This document shows, piece after piece, positions 6,872-14,720 of a DNA stretch of 32,048 nucleotides. Below the pieces are notes generated by a model. The model did no database searches. It worked only from the letters and a program-made list of their open reading frames with translations, and had not been told where the DNA came from. The position numbers and the translations under genes were made by a program. The stretch lies in assembly GCA_016927965.1 (NCBI GenBank), contig JAFGLP010000067.1, forward strand, positions 1 to 32,048, in the 5' to 3' direction. Each line of letters starts with the position of its first letter. The first letter of the stretch is position 1. This DNA comes from Dehalococcoidia bacterium. GTDB taxonomy: Bacteria; Chloroflexota; Dehalococcoidia; GIF9; UBA5629.

Positions 6872-7915
6872 ATGGTAAGAGTTGAAAGTATATCAAAAAA
6901 TCTAGGAGAGTTCTTCTTAAGGAATGTGTCTATTGACATTGCCGATGGAGAATATCTCATGATATTGGGGCCCACCGGTGCCGGAAAAACCATCCTTTTG
7001 GAGACGATAGCTGGTATATATCCCCCAGACAAAGGAAAGATATATTTGAATGATCGCGATATTACCAAATTGCCACCCAGGAAACGAAATATTGGCATGG
7101 TCTATCAAGACTATATGTTATTCCCTCATTTAACTGTAGAAAAGAATATCAAGTATGGACTGAGGTCGAGAAAAGTCGACAAAAAGAAAGCGGCACAAAA
7201 TGTGGACGAACTGGCCAATCTACTAGGAGTAACTCACTTGCTGCACCGTTATCCGGGAACTTTGAGTGGAGGCGAGCAGCAAAGGATAGCCATAGCTCGC
7301 GCTTTGATCATGGAGCCAGAAGTACTTCTAATGGATGAACCGCTGAGCGCTCTGGATAGCGAAACAAGGAATAAGCTCCGCGAAGAGCTGAGAAGAATAC
7401 ACTCTTTTACTCATACGACAATGATACACGTAACTCACAGCTTCGATGAAGCCTTCTTGCTGGGTAGTCAGATGGCGATAATGAACAAGGGAGAGATTGT
7501 GCAGGTAGGTGAACCCAGTCAGGTATTTAGAAAGCCTAACTGTAAGTTTGCTGCGGAATTTCTGGGGATGACCAATGTCTTCCGTGGAGAATCAACAATT
7601 GATAATGGTATAGCTTACATTGAAATCAATGGGCTGAAAGTCGCATCTGCAGTCGCTAGGGATGGGCAGATCTATGCATCTATAAGGCCAGAAGATATTC
7701 TTGTGTCGCTCAGTCCCATTGAGTCAAGTGCCAAAAACTCATTTCACGGGGAAATACAAAACATTTCTGACGCAGGAATGATTGTAAAAATCACTGTAGA
7801 GGTAGGTGTTTCACTTGTTGCAGCAATCACCAGACGCTCGTTCCTGGATATGGGCCTAAGGCAAGGGATGGAAGTCTTTTTAACCTTCAAGGCTGTAGAT
7901 GTCCACGTTTTTTAA
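6872..7915 (+). CDS. modC: Molybdate/tungstate ABC transporter ATP-binding protein (ModC/WtpC-like)
   Basis: 347 aa with all ABC motifs: Walker A GPTGAGKT, Q-loop YQDYMLFPH, signature LSGGEQQR, Walker B VLLMDEP, and H-loop VTHS. The C-terminal ~100 residues after FLGMTNVFRGES form a TOBE/MOP-like regulatory domain (ASIRPEDILVS…GEIQNISDAGMIVKITVEVG) found in ModC, WtpC and CysA. In ModC/WtpC this domain binds the oxyanion and can inhibit transport. It powers the permease encoded immediately upstream. No terminator is obvious after its stop. Confidence 0.88.
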   Translation: MVRVESISKNLGEFFLRNVSIDIADGEYLMILGPTGAGKTILLETIAGIYPPDKGKIYLNDRDITKLPPRKRNIGMVYQDYMLFPHLTVEKNIKYGLRSRKVDKKKAAQNVDELANLLGVTHLLHRYPGTLSGGEQQRIAIARALIMEPEVLLMDEPLSALDSETRNKLREELRRIHSFTHTTMIHVTHSFDEAFLLGSQMAIMNKGEIVQVGEPSQVFRKPNCKFAAEFLGMTNVFRGESTIDNGIAYIEINGLKVASAVARDGQIYASIRPEDILVSLSPIESSAKNSFHGEIQNISDAGMIVKITVEVGVSLVAAITRRSFLDMGLRQGMEVFLTFKAVDVHVF

Positions 7916-8356
7916 ATGATGTTAAAATAGTGACAACTGGACTCGAATAACCCACCCAACTGAAGTCTAACTGCGCATAGGCTTGCTTCGCACCACGTGC
8001 GACAGAAATCCGTAATGTCACGTTTAATCAGGTCGTGTTTGAGTGCATCAATGTCACGGTGGTTTAGACTGTTGTGGATTGAACCAAAGCCTGCATCGTC
8101 AATTTATACAGTTAGGAAATCTGAAGTTTAAGCTGAAAGTTCTACCTGTTGATAGCTCAGCTTCATCATTCTTGACCCTTTATACTTATTGTATGCTCAA
8201 CCGCGTGTCCTTCCCCATAATCCTTTACCCATAAAACTCGCATCCCATCATGTACGGTTCCTCATTTGTTCAAATAATTAATGCCATATTGATTTTAATA
8301 GGCTCTTTCTTTAATATGGAACAGTAAGACATAAATTTTATTGGGGGGAGGTTGAA
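7916..8356. other. Intergenic stretch with no recognised gene
   Basis: About 440 bases without a supportable gene. A 63-codon plus-strand ORF (8043-8234) has no Shine-Dalgarno and no family resemblance. On the minus strand an open frame over roughly 7920-8110 reads plausibly (context IHNSLNHRDIDALKHDLIKR) but lacks a start and is unrecognised. It may be the remnant of a lost gene. Confidence 0.4.
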
Positions 8357-8575
8357 ATGCGAGTATACAAGGTTATCACTCTAATTGGTACCAGTCCCGA
8401 ATCGTGGGAGCAAGCTGCCGCATCCGCTATAAAACAGGCCGAGAAGTCATTAAGCGGCCTTCGCATTGCAGAGGTAAAAGAGTTGGATATGCAAATCGAA
8501 AAAGGCAAGCCAGTTACCTACCGGGCTAAGATAAAAGTGTCCTTTCGATACTATCCAAGCAGTATTTTAACCTGA
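8357..8575 (+). CDS. Dodecin family flavin-binding protein
   Basis: A 72-aa protein matching dodecin along its length: MRVYKVITLIGTSPESWEQA (beta strand 1 and the start of the helix), the helix AAASAIKQAEKSLSGL, then EVKELDMQIEKGK…YRAKIKVSFRY. Dodecins form hollow dodecamers that store or buffer flavins (and CoA in some). A very strong GGGGGGAGG sits just before the ATG. The lumichrome-type Trp is at residue 18 (SWEQA). It stands alone between the transporter operon and a decayed region. Confidence 0.9.
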   Translation: MRVYKVITLIGTSPESWEQAAASAIKQAEKSLSGLRIAEVKELDMQIEKGKPVTYRAKIKVSFRYYPSSILT

Positions 8576-8664
8576 AGGAGACAAAGATCTAATAAGCGCG
8601 GCTACACCTCATGATGCCATTACGAGAATCGCAGTAAAGTACTTAAAATTGTGCCTTGATAGGA

Positions 8665-9018
8665 TTACGCAGAGTAAAGATATAAAAATACATCTATAAT
8701 TACGAGAATTCCCTGATATGCGAAAGGATTTCCTCTTTCTTCTGGCCGACTGAGTGATGGCGTCACGCATTTGTGCCGAGTTGTACCCGGCTCAATACAA
8801 TGCAGCCATAATGGCGCCCAGCTGCATACCACCATCAAATCGGCATCTATCTCAGAATCGTTCAGGAATTCGAATAAGGAAACGGCAGCCAGGCATTTCA
8901 ACCCCCCTCCACCAATTATCGCCCCGATTTTAGGTTTTCTTTTAGAAACCTCATACCGGCTATTCCCGCTCGCATCAACCATAGGGCGTATTTTATTCAT
9001 CATATGATTTGTCGCCAA
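8665..9018 (-). pseudogene. Broken patatin-like phospholipase gene
   Basis: The minus-strand frame gives KPKIGAIIGGGGLKCLAAV then FEFLNDSEIDADLMVVCS, the start of a patatin domain (normally GGGGxKGxAxxGxLexLe…DxVvGtSxGA). At the nucleophile elbow the frame is lost. Shifting frame just after the Ser codon (about 8821) restores GAIMAALY, followed by a TGA, then AGYNSAQMRDAITQSARRK. So there is a frameshift in the catalytic elbow and an in-frame stop, and the normally conserved glycine after GGGGLK is Cys. The downstream catalytic Asp region is gone. No function is expected. Confidence 0.65.
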
Positions 9019-9108
9019 GTAAATCCTATTCGACCTGCATCAAGTATTTGAAAGCAATAAGCGGTTATTTGCCTGGTCCCTTTAAAGCATTATTGGCCGT
9101 ATCGGTAA

Positions 9109-9216
9109 GTACACGGTACTGATTTTGAGATAGAATCGGACCACCACTGCATGGTATCTCAACCTGAAGAGCTTGCTGCTATCTTACTGAAAGAGGCCCA
9201 TGGACTCGTTTTTGGG
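9109..9216 (+). pseudogene. Possible remnant of an alpha/beta-hydrolase C-terminus
   Basis: The plus-strand frame VHGTDFEIESDHHCMVSQPE continues ELAAILLKEAHGL, starting just after a TAA (9106-9108). It resembles the last strand and helix of alpha/beta hydrolases ('GH…e.Pe.la.ll'). There is no start, and the frame continues into the terminator hairpin. This is a tentative call on a short match. Confidence 0.25.
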
Positions 9217-9261
9217 AATAAAGAAAGGGGCCGGTATAGAAGACCGGCCCCTTTCTTTATT
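9217..9261. terminator. Strong bidirectional intrinsic terminator
   Basis: A perfect 19-bp inverted repeat: AATAAAGAAAGGGGCCGGT (9217-9235), a 7-nt loop, and ACCGGCCCCTTTCTTTATT (9243-9261). The GC-rich core is flanked by A- and T-rich ends, so it can work in both directions. It terminates the two-CW gene on the minus strand and closes the decayed region on the plus strand. Confidence 0.9.
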
Positions 9262-9279
9262 GTTTGATTCAGTTCTTTT

Positions 9280-9615
9280 TCAGGCGACTGTTTTCTGCAG
9301 TTCCCTGAGATGGGCATCTATGCCGTGCCCGAAGAGCTTGATCCTGATCGGTTCGCCATTGCCGTATTTCTTGTAGACCTGGCAGGCCTCGCAGATGCTG
9401 GTGTCACGTCCGGTAGCCCCTTTGTCATCCAGTTTGCAGTAGGTCCCCTCGATCTCCCAGCACGGCAGGAACTGGAATTTGGCTGCCGGGCATTCGCCCT
9501 TGATCATATCAGGACAATGGCTCTTCTCCCAGCATGGCACCTTGCCGTTCCAGAAATTCTTGGTTTCATCCACTGCCGCCGGTTCTACCCTGGTTTCCAT
9601 CGTTACTTTCGCCAT
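9280..9615 (-). CDS. Small two-CW-domain-like cysteine-rich protein
   Basis: 111 aa with two Cys-Trp repeats: FWNGKVPCWE (C28-W29) and QFLPCWEIEGTYC (C52-W53). Further cysteines are C34, C42, C60 and the pair C75/C78 (CEAC). This matches the 'two-CW' layout found alone or fused to sensor domains; it probably binds a metal or forms disulfides. There is no signal peptide. The start has an AGGAGG Shine-Dalgarno 8 bases upstream (minus strand). It is a single-gene unit ending 19 bases before the strong terminator hairpin. Function unknown. Confidence 0.7.
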   Translation of the reverse strand: MAKVTMETRVEPAAVDETKNFWNGKVPCWEKSHCPDMIKGECPAAKFQFLPCWEIEGTYCKLDDKGATGRDTSICEACQVYKKYGNGEPIRIKLFGHGIDAHLRELQKTVA

Positions 9616-9718
9616 TGTCTTTGCCTCCTTTTTTATTCGTTCCCGGTCGTGTTTTCTTTTTACATTATTAATTTAACACGTCCCCGGCCTGCGCCCATCC
9701 GTCCCAACGCTTAAATCT

Positions 9719-9771
9719 ATAATGCGCAAAAGCGCATTATTAAATAACAGGAGCTAAGCGTTTTGGCTTAG
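9719..9771. repeat. Two adjacent hairpins between convergently spaced minus-strand genes
   Basis: ATAATGCGC (9719-9727) – AAAA – GCGCATTAT (9732-9740) is a perfect 9-bp hairpin. CTAAGC (9754-9759) / GCTTAG (9766-9771) follows. They lie in the 253-base gap between the Ig-like lipoprotein gene and the two-CW gene, both on the minus strand. They may be terminator or operator elements; no long T-run follows either. Confidence 0.45.
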
Positions 9772-9868
9772 ACAGGTATATAGGGATAAGGGAGCAGCTA
9801 TACCGGAAACAGTTTAAACAGGTGTAAAAAACCTGCCTTTGGCGAGCGGCCGTATTGCCAGGTCGAGG

Positions 9869-10543
9869 CTATTTCACGTTTACGGTAAGTGACTGGTACT
9901 GTGTGCCATCGCTGCTGGTGGCCACCAGGGTGTAGGTGGTTGTTTCGGCAGGGCTTACCTGTATGTTGCCTTCCGCCGGGACTGTCTTGCCTTCAAAGGT
10001 AACTGCTGATGCGGCGACGGTCATCCAGAGAAGAGTAGTGCTCTCGCCTTTTTTGATAATATGCGGATTGGCCGTGAACTGCTTGATGACGGGCGAATCG
10101 CGACCGGGCAGGTCGCCGGAGATGGTCAATGTGGTGGTGGCGATGATTGAATCCTGGGCATTGGTCGCTGTTAATTTATATATGGTGGTCATGGGCGGGG
10201 TCGTGAAGTCTATAGATCCGGCGGGTTCAACCACTCCAATATTGGGCTCGATGATTATGTCGGTCGAGTTTTGCACGTCCCATTTGATGACAACCGGGTA
10301 ATTCGTGATGGTATTGGCCGGCTTTACTGTAAATACCGCTACATATGGCAGGTTGAAGGAGGCGGCCAGCTCTTCCGGGGTGAGGGTCCTGGGGGCTGTC
10401 TGGGCAAGAGAGGCCGTAGTGGGAGCGACCGTAGCTGGAGAGGTAGGTGTGGGGGCTGCCGGTTCGGTGTTAGTAGTCTGGGCAGGCGCACAGGCGGCAG
10501 ATATAATCAGCAGTATAAAAATGAAGAATACGATCTTTTTCAT
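9869..10543 (-). CDS. Secreted lipoprotein with two Ig-like (beta-sandwich) repeats
   Basis: 224 aa. The signal peptide MKKIVFFIFILLIISAAC ends in a lipobox with C18. A Pro/Thr/Ala-rich linker covers about residues 20-55. Two similar beta-rich modules follow (about 67-142 and 150-224): each has a strand such as FTVKPANTIT or FTANPHIIKKGES, a W-containing core (KWDV, LLWMTV), and a TTxYxLxATN/S ending. This repeat type is common in Chloroflexota surface lipoproteins. Function is unknown; adhesion or scaffolding is only a guess. AGGAGGGG precedes the start codon. Confidence 0.75.
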   Translation of the reverse strand: MKKIVFFIFILLIISAACAPAQTTNTEPAAPTPTSPATVAPTTASLAQTAPRTLTPEELAASFNLPYVAVFTVKPANTITNYPVVIKWDVQNSTDIIIEPNIGVVEPAGSIDFTTPPMTTIYKLTATNAQDSIIATTTLTISGDLPGRDSPVIKQFTANPHIIKKGESTTLLWMTVAASAVTFEGKTVPAEGNIQVSPAETTTYTLVATSSDGTQYQSLTVNVK

Positions 10544-10835
10544 GGTAAATCCCCTCCTGTTGCAGTATGTGCCGTAAAAGATGAGGCTATTATACCGTAT
10601 TTATTGTTTTTGCATAGCGGATTATATTTGTTGTGGGCCTGTAATGATGGTCTGATGCGTGTCCGGCGCGAACCGGAAAGTATTATATTAACTGGCATCT
10701 CATGCAGACTGGTGGCATGGCCGTCACGGCTTTTAACAGGTAAGCTGTCTTTCGTGATGCGCATTACCCGTGCAGTTTATATTATAATGTTACATACCCT
10801 GTTGAATTGCAGGTATGAGAAGTTGGTGATTTATT
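10544..10835. promoter_or_regulatory. Divergent intergenic region with a TATAAT box
   Basis: 292 bases between two divergent genes. A TATAAT at 10783-10788, in an A+T-rich patch 48 bases before the GTPase start, is a likely -10 for the plus strand; no good -35 is seen 16-18 bases upstream. Nothing else is recognised. Confidence 0.35.
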
Positions 10836-12080
10836 ATGCCTAAGCTGCCTGACCTGGTCAGCGGCTTCAAGATGCTGAAGGAAGTGGACCTTAATGCGGT
10901 CCGCTCTCAGGCCGAAGCGCCCCTTTATATTATGGTCATCGGTGAGGCCGGGTCTGGCAAGACTGCCCTGATAGAGCAGTTAATGACCGGACCACTGCAG
11001 GATGAGCCTTCGGGGTTGCCTCCCATCACCATACACCGCCCGGAGTCGGTACTGCAGTTCCCGGAGGGAGCGCTTGCCTTGCTGCTGCTGGATGCCCGCA
11101 AAGCGGACCATCAGAATGAGCGTGAGGTCTTTGACAGGCTGATTGCTGCCGGGGTGCCCACTGTGGTTTGCTATAACAAGGTGGACCTGGCCAGCGGCGA
11201 GATAGTGACGCTGAACAGTGCGATCTGGGCCGGTGCCGGCACCGCTATTATCACTGCCACTGACCGGGATACGCTCATACGTGAACTGGTGCCTTCCATC
11301 ATGCGCGTGTGTAAAGGCTGCGATGTACAACTGGCCCGACACCTGCCTTTGCTGCGCGAAACGGTTGCACAAAAACTGATCGTTGATACCTGCTTTATCA
11401 ATGCTACGTACAGCCTGGGCACCGGCCTGGCCGAGTTAGTGCCAGTGCTGAATCTGCCGCTAAACCTGGCCGACATAATGATATTAACCAAGAACCAGGC
11501 CCTGATGGCATATACCATTACGCTGGCCATGGGGATGAAAGGGGAATGGAGGGACACCATGCCCAAGCTGGCTGCTGTTGTCGGTTCAGCTTTTCTCTGG
11601 AGGCAGATGGCACGTTACCTGACCGGGCTCATACCGCTTATAGGAATTGCACCCAAGGTGGTTATATCCTATGCCGGTACTTATGTTATCGGCGAAGCGG
11701 TTTATCAGTGGTGTGCCAACGGTGATAAGTTGAGCGCAGAGGAGCTAAAAGGACTTTATGCCGAGGCGCTGGAGCAGGGCAGCGAAGCGGCCAGGGTATT
11801 GATCAAGAAAGGGGATGTTGCCCAGCACCAGGCGGCCGAGAAATTCAAGGAGATAGCCCAGGTTGTATCGGAGATGGCAGTGGTTACACAGGAAGAAACT
11901 TCAGGCAGGCTCCATCTGGCATGGGCTTTCATCGGTGAAAAAGGACATGATGCAGGACAGCGAATACGTTTCCTGGCAGGTAAAGCTTTCAAACCGGTGG
12001 CCATGTGCCCGTACTGCGGCAAAAAAGCCCCATCCGGAGCGTTTTTCTGCGCTTACTGCGGCAAGCCTTTGGACCAATAA
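10836..12080 (+). CDS. GTPase with DUF697-like membrane domain and C-terminal zinc ribbon
   Basis: 414 aa. The N-terminal G domain has P-loop GEAGSGKT (36-43) and G4 NKVD (114-117). The DxxG of the switch II region is replaced by DARK (D86), so this is a divergent GTPase. The middle (about 195-300) is hydrophobic with GTGLAELVPVLNLPLNLADI and GLIPLIGIAPK, matching the DUF697/YcjF-type domain that follows Era-like GTPases. A helical linker is followed by a zinc ribbon with C391, C394, C405 and C408 (CPYC…CAYC). It is likely membrane-associated; its role is unknown. It stands alone on the plus strand. Confidence 0.75.
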   Translation: MPKLPDLVSGFKMLKEVDLNAVRSQAEAPLYIMVIGEAGSGKTALIEQLMTGPLQDEPSGLPPITIHRPESVLQFPEGALALLLLDARKADHQNEREVFDRLIAAGVPTVVCYNKVDLASGEIVTLNSAIWAGAGTAIITATDRDTLIRELVPSIMRVCKGCDVQLARHLPLLRETVAQKLIVDTCFINATYSLGTGLAELVPVLNLPLNLADIMILTKNQALMAYTITLAMGMKGEWRDTMPKLAAVVGSAFLWRQMARYLTGLIPLIGIAPKVVISYAGTYVIGEAVYQWCANGDKLSAEELKGLYAEALEQGSEAARVLIKKGDVAQHQAAEKFKEIAQVVSEMAVVTQEETSGRLHLAWAFIGEKGHDAGQRIRFLAGKAFKPVAMCPYCGKKAPSGAFFCAYCGKPLDQ

Positions 12081-12264
12081 ATTAGTGCCTTTCAAAGGCC
12101 TGTTTCATATTCAGGAAGAATCTTATTAAGTTAGCTGCGCCTAACTCAGATTATTTTAGCCGGTTGTGCGCCGGGATAACTTGCTGTAATCAACTTTTGT
12201 TCTGCGCGATTTTATTGACAGTCCAGTATGAAAACGGCAGTTGATTAATATAACAGGACGATGT

Positions 12265-12810
12265 TTAGGGCACTACGTACTTTTCATGGGTAACGGCCGG
12301 TACGGCCTCCCCCGTTTTGGTCGGAACCATGTGAAGGTTGTAGGAAGTAAAATCCGAAGTGGAATTGTATATGGTGTAGCTGAAACTCCTGACTGACGAC
12401 TTAAATCCCAGCTTTTCGGTTGTCCATCTTACCGGTATTTCCACGGGGGTGCCGTCGACCATCAGTTCAACCTCAGGGTTGACATACTCAAACCAGAAAT
12501 CTATCGGCTTTTCGGCCTCTACACGGCGTTCCTCACGGTAGCCTTTGGGGATGCCGATGGAAAAGATGCTGTTGCTTTCCGTAATGGTGATGTACCTTTT
12601 TGTGATCTCCTGTTTTACCGGTGGTGTCTTGATTGGGGCCGTAACCTGATTCTGGTCTGCAGTGGTCTCTTCTTCTCCCTTGGCACCGGTGGAGAATACC
12701 TTGATATTACCCTGAAGGGGGTCATTGCAGGATGGCATGCAGCCTGCCGTAAAGAGTACGGCTGAAAGAATGACAGCCAGGGTAACTGTAAACTCCGGTT
12801 TTATATCCAT
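12265..12810 (-). CDS. Lipoprotein of unknown function
   Basis: 181 aa with a lipoprotein signal peptide (MDIKPEFTVTLAVILSAVLF, then TAGC with C24 as the lipidated Cys). The mature domain is about 150 aa and beta-rich (KRYITITESNSIFSIGIPKG, FWFEYVNPEVELMVDG), ending in VTHEKYVVP. No family is recognised. It is transcribed alone, divergent from the RNase gene. Extracytoplasmic location is clear from the signal; everything else is open. Confidence 0.7.
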   Translation of the reverse strand: MDIKPEFTVTLAVILSAVLFTAGCMPSCNDPLQGNIKVFSTGAKGEEETTADQNQVTAPIKTPPVKQEITKRYITITESNSIFSIGIPKGYREERRVEAEKPIDFWFEYVNPEVELMVDGTPVEIPVRWTTEKLGFKSSVRSFSYTIYNSTSDFTSYNLHMVPTKTGEAVPAVTHEKYVVP

Positions 12811-12928
12811 GTCCGAATTATATCAATTTGAAGCGGGTTATTTAAACAGCCCCGCCGCAGAAAAAAGTAAAATAAGGTAATATATTGAAGGTGACAGGTC
12901 TCCAACATTTATAAGGAAATGGGGTGAA

Positions 12929-13366
12929 ATGATCCGGACATCCTGGAAACAAGTACTTCTGTATATAGTTATCTTTGCTGCCATGTACCTTCTTTTCAAT
13001 GTGCTGGGCGGTGCCAACGTTCCCATTTGCGCTCCTGCAGCAGAGAAAGAGGCACAGACCTCACAGGTGAAAACGGGAAGCCAACCCGAATTGGATGTGA
13101 TCGATGCGGCTGACCTGACCCCGGAGGGCCGGACCACGCTAAAGCTTATCAAAGACGGCGGCCCATTCCCCTATGATAAAGATGGGACGGTTTTCAATAA
13201 TTACGAGGGATTGCTGCCTGACAAAGCAAACGGGTATTACCACGAATATACGGTTGTAACTCCGGGGTCAGTGGACCGCGGGGCGCGCCGCATTGTAGCA
13301 GGGGCCGAAGGCGAGTATTACTATACCAGCGACCATTATGCGTCTTTCAAATTGATACAGGAGTGA
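12929..13366 (+). CDS. Exported guanyl-specific ribonuclease (barnase/RNase Sa family)
   Basis: 145 aa. Residues 9-28 form an uncleaved-looking signal or anchor helix (VLLYIVIFAAMYLLFNVLGG). The catalytic domain (about 62-145) closely matches RNase Sa: GGPFPYDKDGTVFNNYEG, GYYHEYTVVTPG, DRGARRIVAG, YYTSDHYASF. By alignment E106 is the general base, H136 the general acid, and R117 and R121 correspond to Arg65 and Arg69 of RNase Sa. All catalytic residues are intact. The neighbouring gene encodes a barstar-like inhibitor 3 bases downstream, supporting an active toxic RNase. ATG start with GGGGTGA just upstream. Confidence 0.88.
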   Translation: MIRTSWKQVLLYIVIFAAMYLLFNVLGGANVPICAPAAEKEAQTSQVKTGSQPELDVIDAADLTPEGRTTLKLIKDGGPFPYDKDGTVFNNYEGLLPDKANGYYHEYTVVTPGSVDRGARRIVAGAEGEYYYTSDHYASFKLIQE

Positions 13367-13369
13367 ATT

Positions 13370-13768
13370 ATGTATAACTGGACCACAACGTTCAGCTCCG
13401 CTTTGCATTCCGGTGTTTATGCTTTGCCGTCGGGACGGTCTGCGGGTGCCGTCAAGAAAGCGGCTTCATACTGTGATTTGGAACATGTTTACATCGATTT
13501 GAGAGCAGTAAAAGATAAGACTGATTTTTTAAAAACAACAGCGCGTGCTCTGTATTTCCCCGAATATTTCGGCATGAACTGGGACGCACTTGGCGATTGT
13601 TTGACGGACCTGTCATGGAAGACGGCCGGCGGATATGTAATAGTATTCAATAATTTTGGTATCTTTGCCCGCAATGACCGGGCAGGCGCCGGGACAGCCG
13701 TAAAAGTTTTCGGTTCGAGCGCCATGCACTGGAAACAAAAAGGAATGCCATTTTTTATAATATTATGA
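13370..13768 (+). CDS. Barstar-family ribonuclease inhibitor
   Basis: 132 aa. The barstar core is present: VYIDLRAVKDKTDFLKTTAR, then FPEYFGMNWDALGDCLTDLS, GGYVIVFNNF, and MPFFIIL at the end. The helix 2 signature YFGxNWDALxDCLTD carries the acidic residues that plug the RNase active site in barstar. There is no signal peptide, so it protects the cytosol. The start is 3 bases after the RNase stop: a tight two-gene operon. The N-terminus is about 30 residues longer than classical barstar. Confidence 0.88.
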   Translation: MYNWTTTFSSALHSGVYALPSGRSAGAVKKAASYCDLEHVYIDLRAVKDKTDFLKTTARALYFPEYFGMNWDALGDCLTDLSWKTAGGYVIVFNNFGIFARNDRAGAGTAVKVFGSSAMHWKQKGMPFFIIL

Positions 13769-13861
13769 GGGCGATCTTTACGCATTGGATGATTTTACAG
13801 GTGAAGAGACCTCCTGTATGTTCTCCTCTGCGCAGTATTTAAAGTTAATCGTAACGCCAGA

Positions 13862-14701
13862 TTAAGCGTTGTGCAACCTTAGTGCAACCAGCAGTATGCC
13901 CGGACCCCCGTGCACCCCCAGCGAGACGCCCAGTTGGTTTACATAAATATTTTGCGCCGGGATTATGGCGCCTATTTTCTTAAGCAGGTCGTCGGCAGCT
14001 TGCTGGTTTGCACTGTGCACCACTGCCATTTCTTTAACAGGCAGGTTTTTCCTGACGAAGTCTGCCAGTTTATCCATGCCTTTTCTATATGTACGTGTGG
14101 CCCCGGCCAGTTTCACCTCGCCGTGGCGGAAAGTAAGCAGGGGTTTTATATTGAGGATGCTTGCTATCTTGCCGACTGACCGGTCGATGCGTCCACCGGC
14201 TATCACGTATTTCAGAGTATCGAATATCCCCAGCATGCGTATCTGTGTAATAGCTGTCCTGGCTTCAGCCACAACTTCTTTGAGACTTGCCCCGGCTTTT
14301 GCCAGTCTGGCGGCGGCCATAGCTGCCAAGCCCAGTCCCATCGTGTTCAATTGGGAATCGACTACCTCCACGGGCACCCTGCTGCTGACGGACCTAGCGG
14401 CTTGCAGGGCGGATTCACAGGTTCCGCTGATCTTGGAGGAGATATGTATGGATACTATGCCGTCGGCCCCGTCGGATAATCTCTCGTAGAGAGCCTTAAA
14501 ATCATCCGGCGACGGCTGCGATGTGGTCGGCAGCACATTTGAATTTGCCAGTCTGGGATAAAACTCATCCGGCTGAATGTCGATGCCGTCACGGTATGAT
14601 TTGCCTTCCCAGACCAAGAAGATAGGGATGACTTCGATGTCCATCTGTTTAGCAATAGCCGTGGGCAGGTCCGAAGTGCTGTCGGTTACAACTTTAATCA
14701 A
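13862..14701 (-). CDS. DegV family fatty-acid-binding protein
   Basis: 279 aa from a TTG start at 14699-14701, chosen because AAGGAG lies 7 bases upstream and the product begins MIKVVTDSTSDLP as in DegV proteins. An ATG at 14800 would overlap the upstream gene. Motifs include DSTSDLP, YRDGIDIQPDEFYPRL, PTTSQPSPDDF, HISSKISGT, DSQLNTMGLGL, and GGRIDRSVGKI. DegV/FakB proteins bind fatty acids for phosphorylation by FakA in Gram-positives; whether that applies here is unknown. It follows the membrane-protein gene by 19 bases on the same strand. Confidence 0.88.
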   Translation of the reverse strand: MIKVVTDSTSDLPTAIAKQMDIEVIPIFLVWEGKSYRDGIDIQPDEFYPRLANSNVLPTTSQPSPDDFKALYERLSDGADGIVSIHISSKISGTCESALQAARSVSSRVPVEVVDSQLNTMGLGLAAMAAARLAKAGASLKEVVAEARTAITQIRMLGIFDTLKYVIAGGRIDRSVGKIASILNIKPLLTFRHGEVKLAGATRTYRKGMDKLADFVRKNLPVKEMAVVHSANQQAADDLLKKIGAIIPAQNIYVNQLGVSLGVHGGPGILLVALRLHNA

Positions 14702-14720
14702 TCTTTTACTCCTTGTTGAA

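Noticed and set aside
8250..8275. CATGTACGGTTC resembling the 3' half of group II intron domain V
   Set aside because: The matching 5' half (GAGCCGTAT-type) is not present at the right distance, and no reverse-transcriptase remnant was found nearby; chance is more likely.
10271..10843. 190-codon plus-strand ORF antisense to the Ig-like lipoprotein gene
   Set aside because: The opposite strand has a signal peptide, lipobox, repeats and a strong SD; this ORF has none of these.
13910..14489. Plus-strand ORFs over the DegV gene
   Set aside because: DegV motifs are unambiguous on the minus strand; these are shadows.
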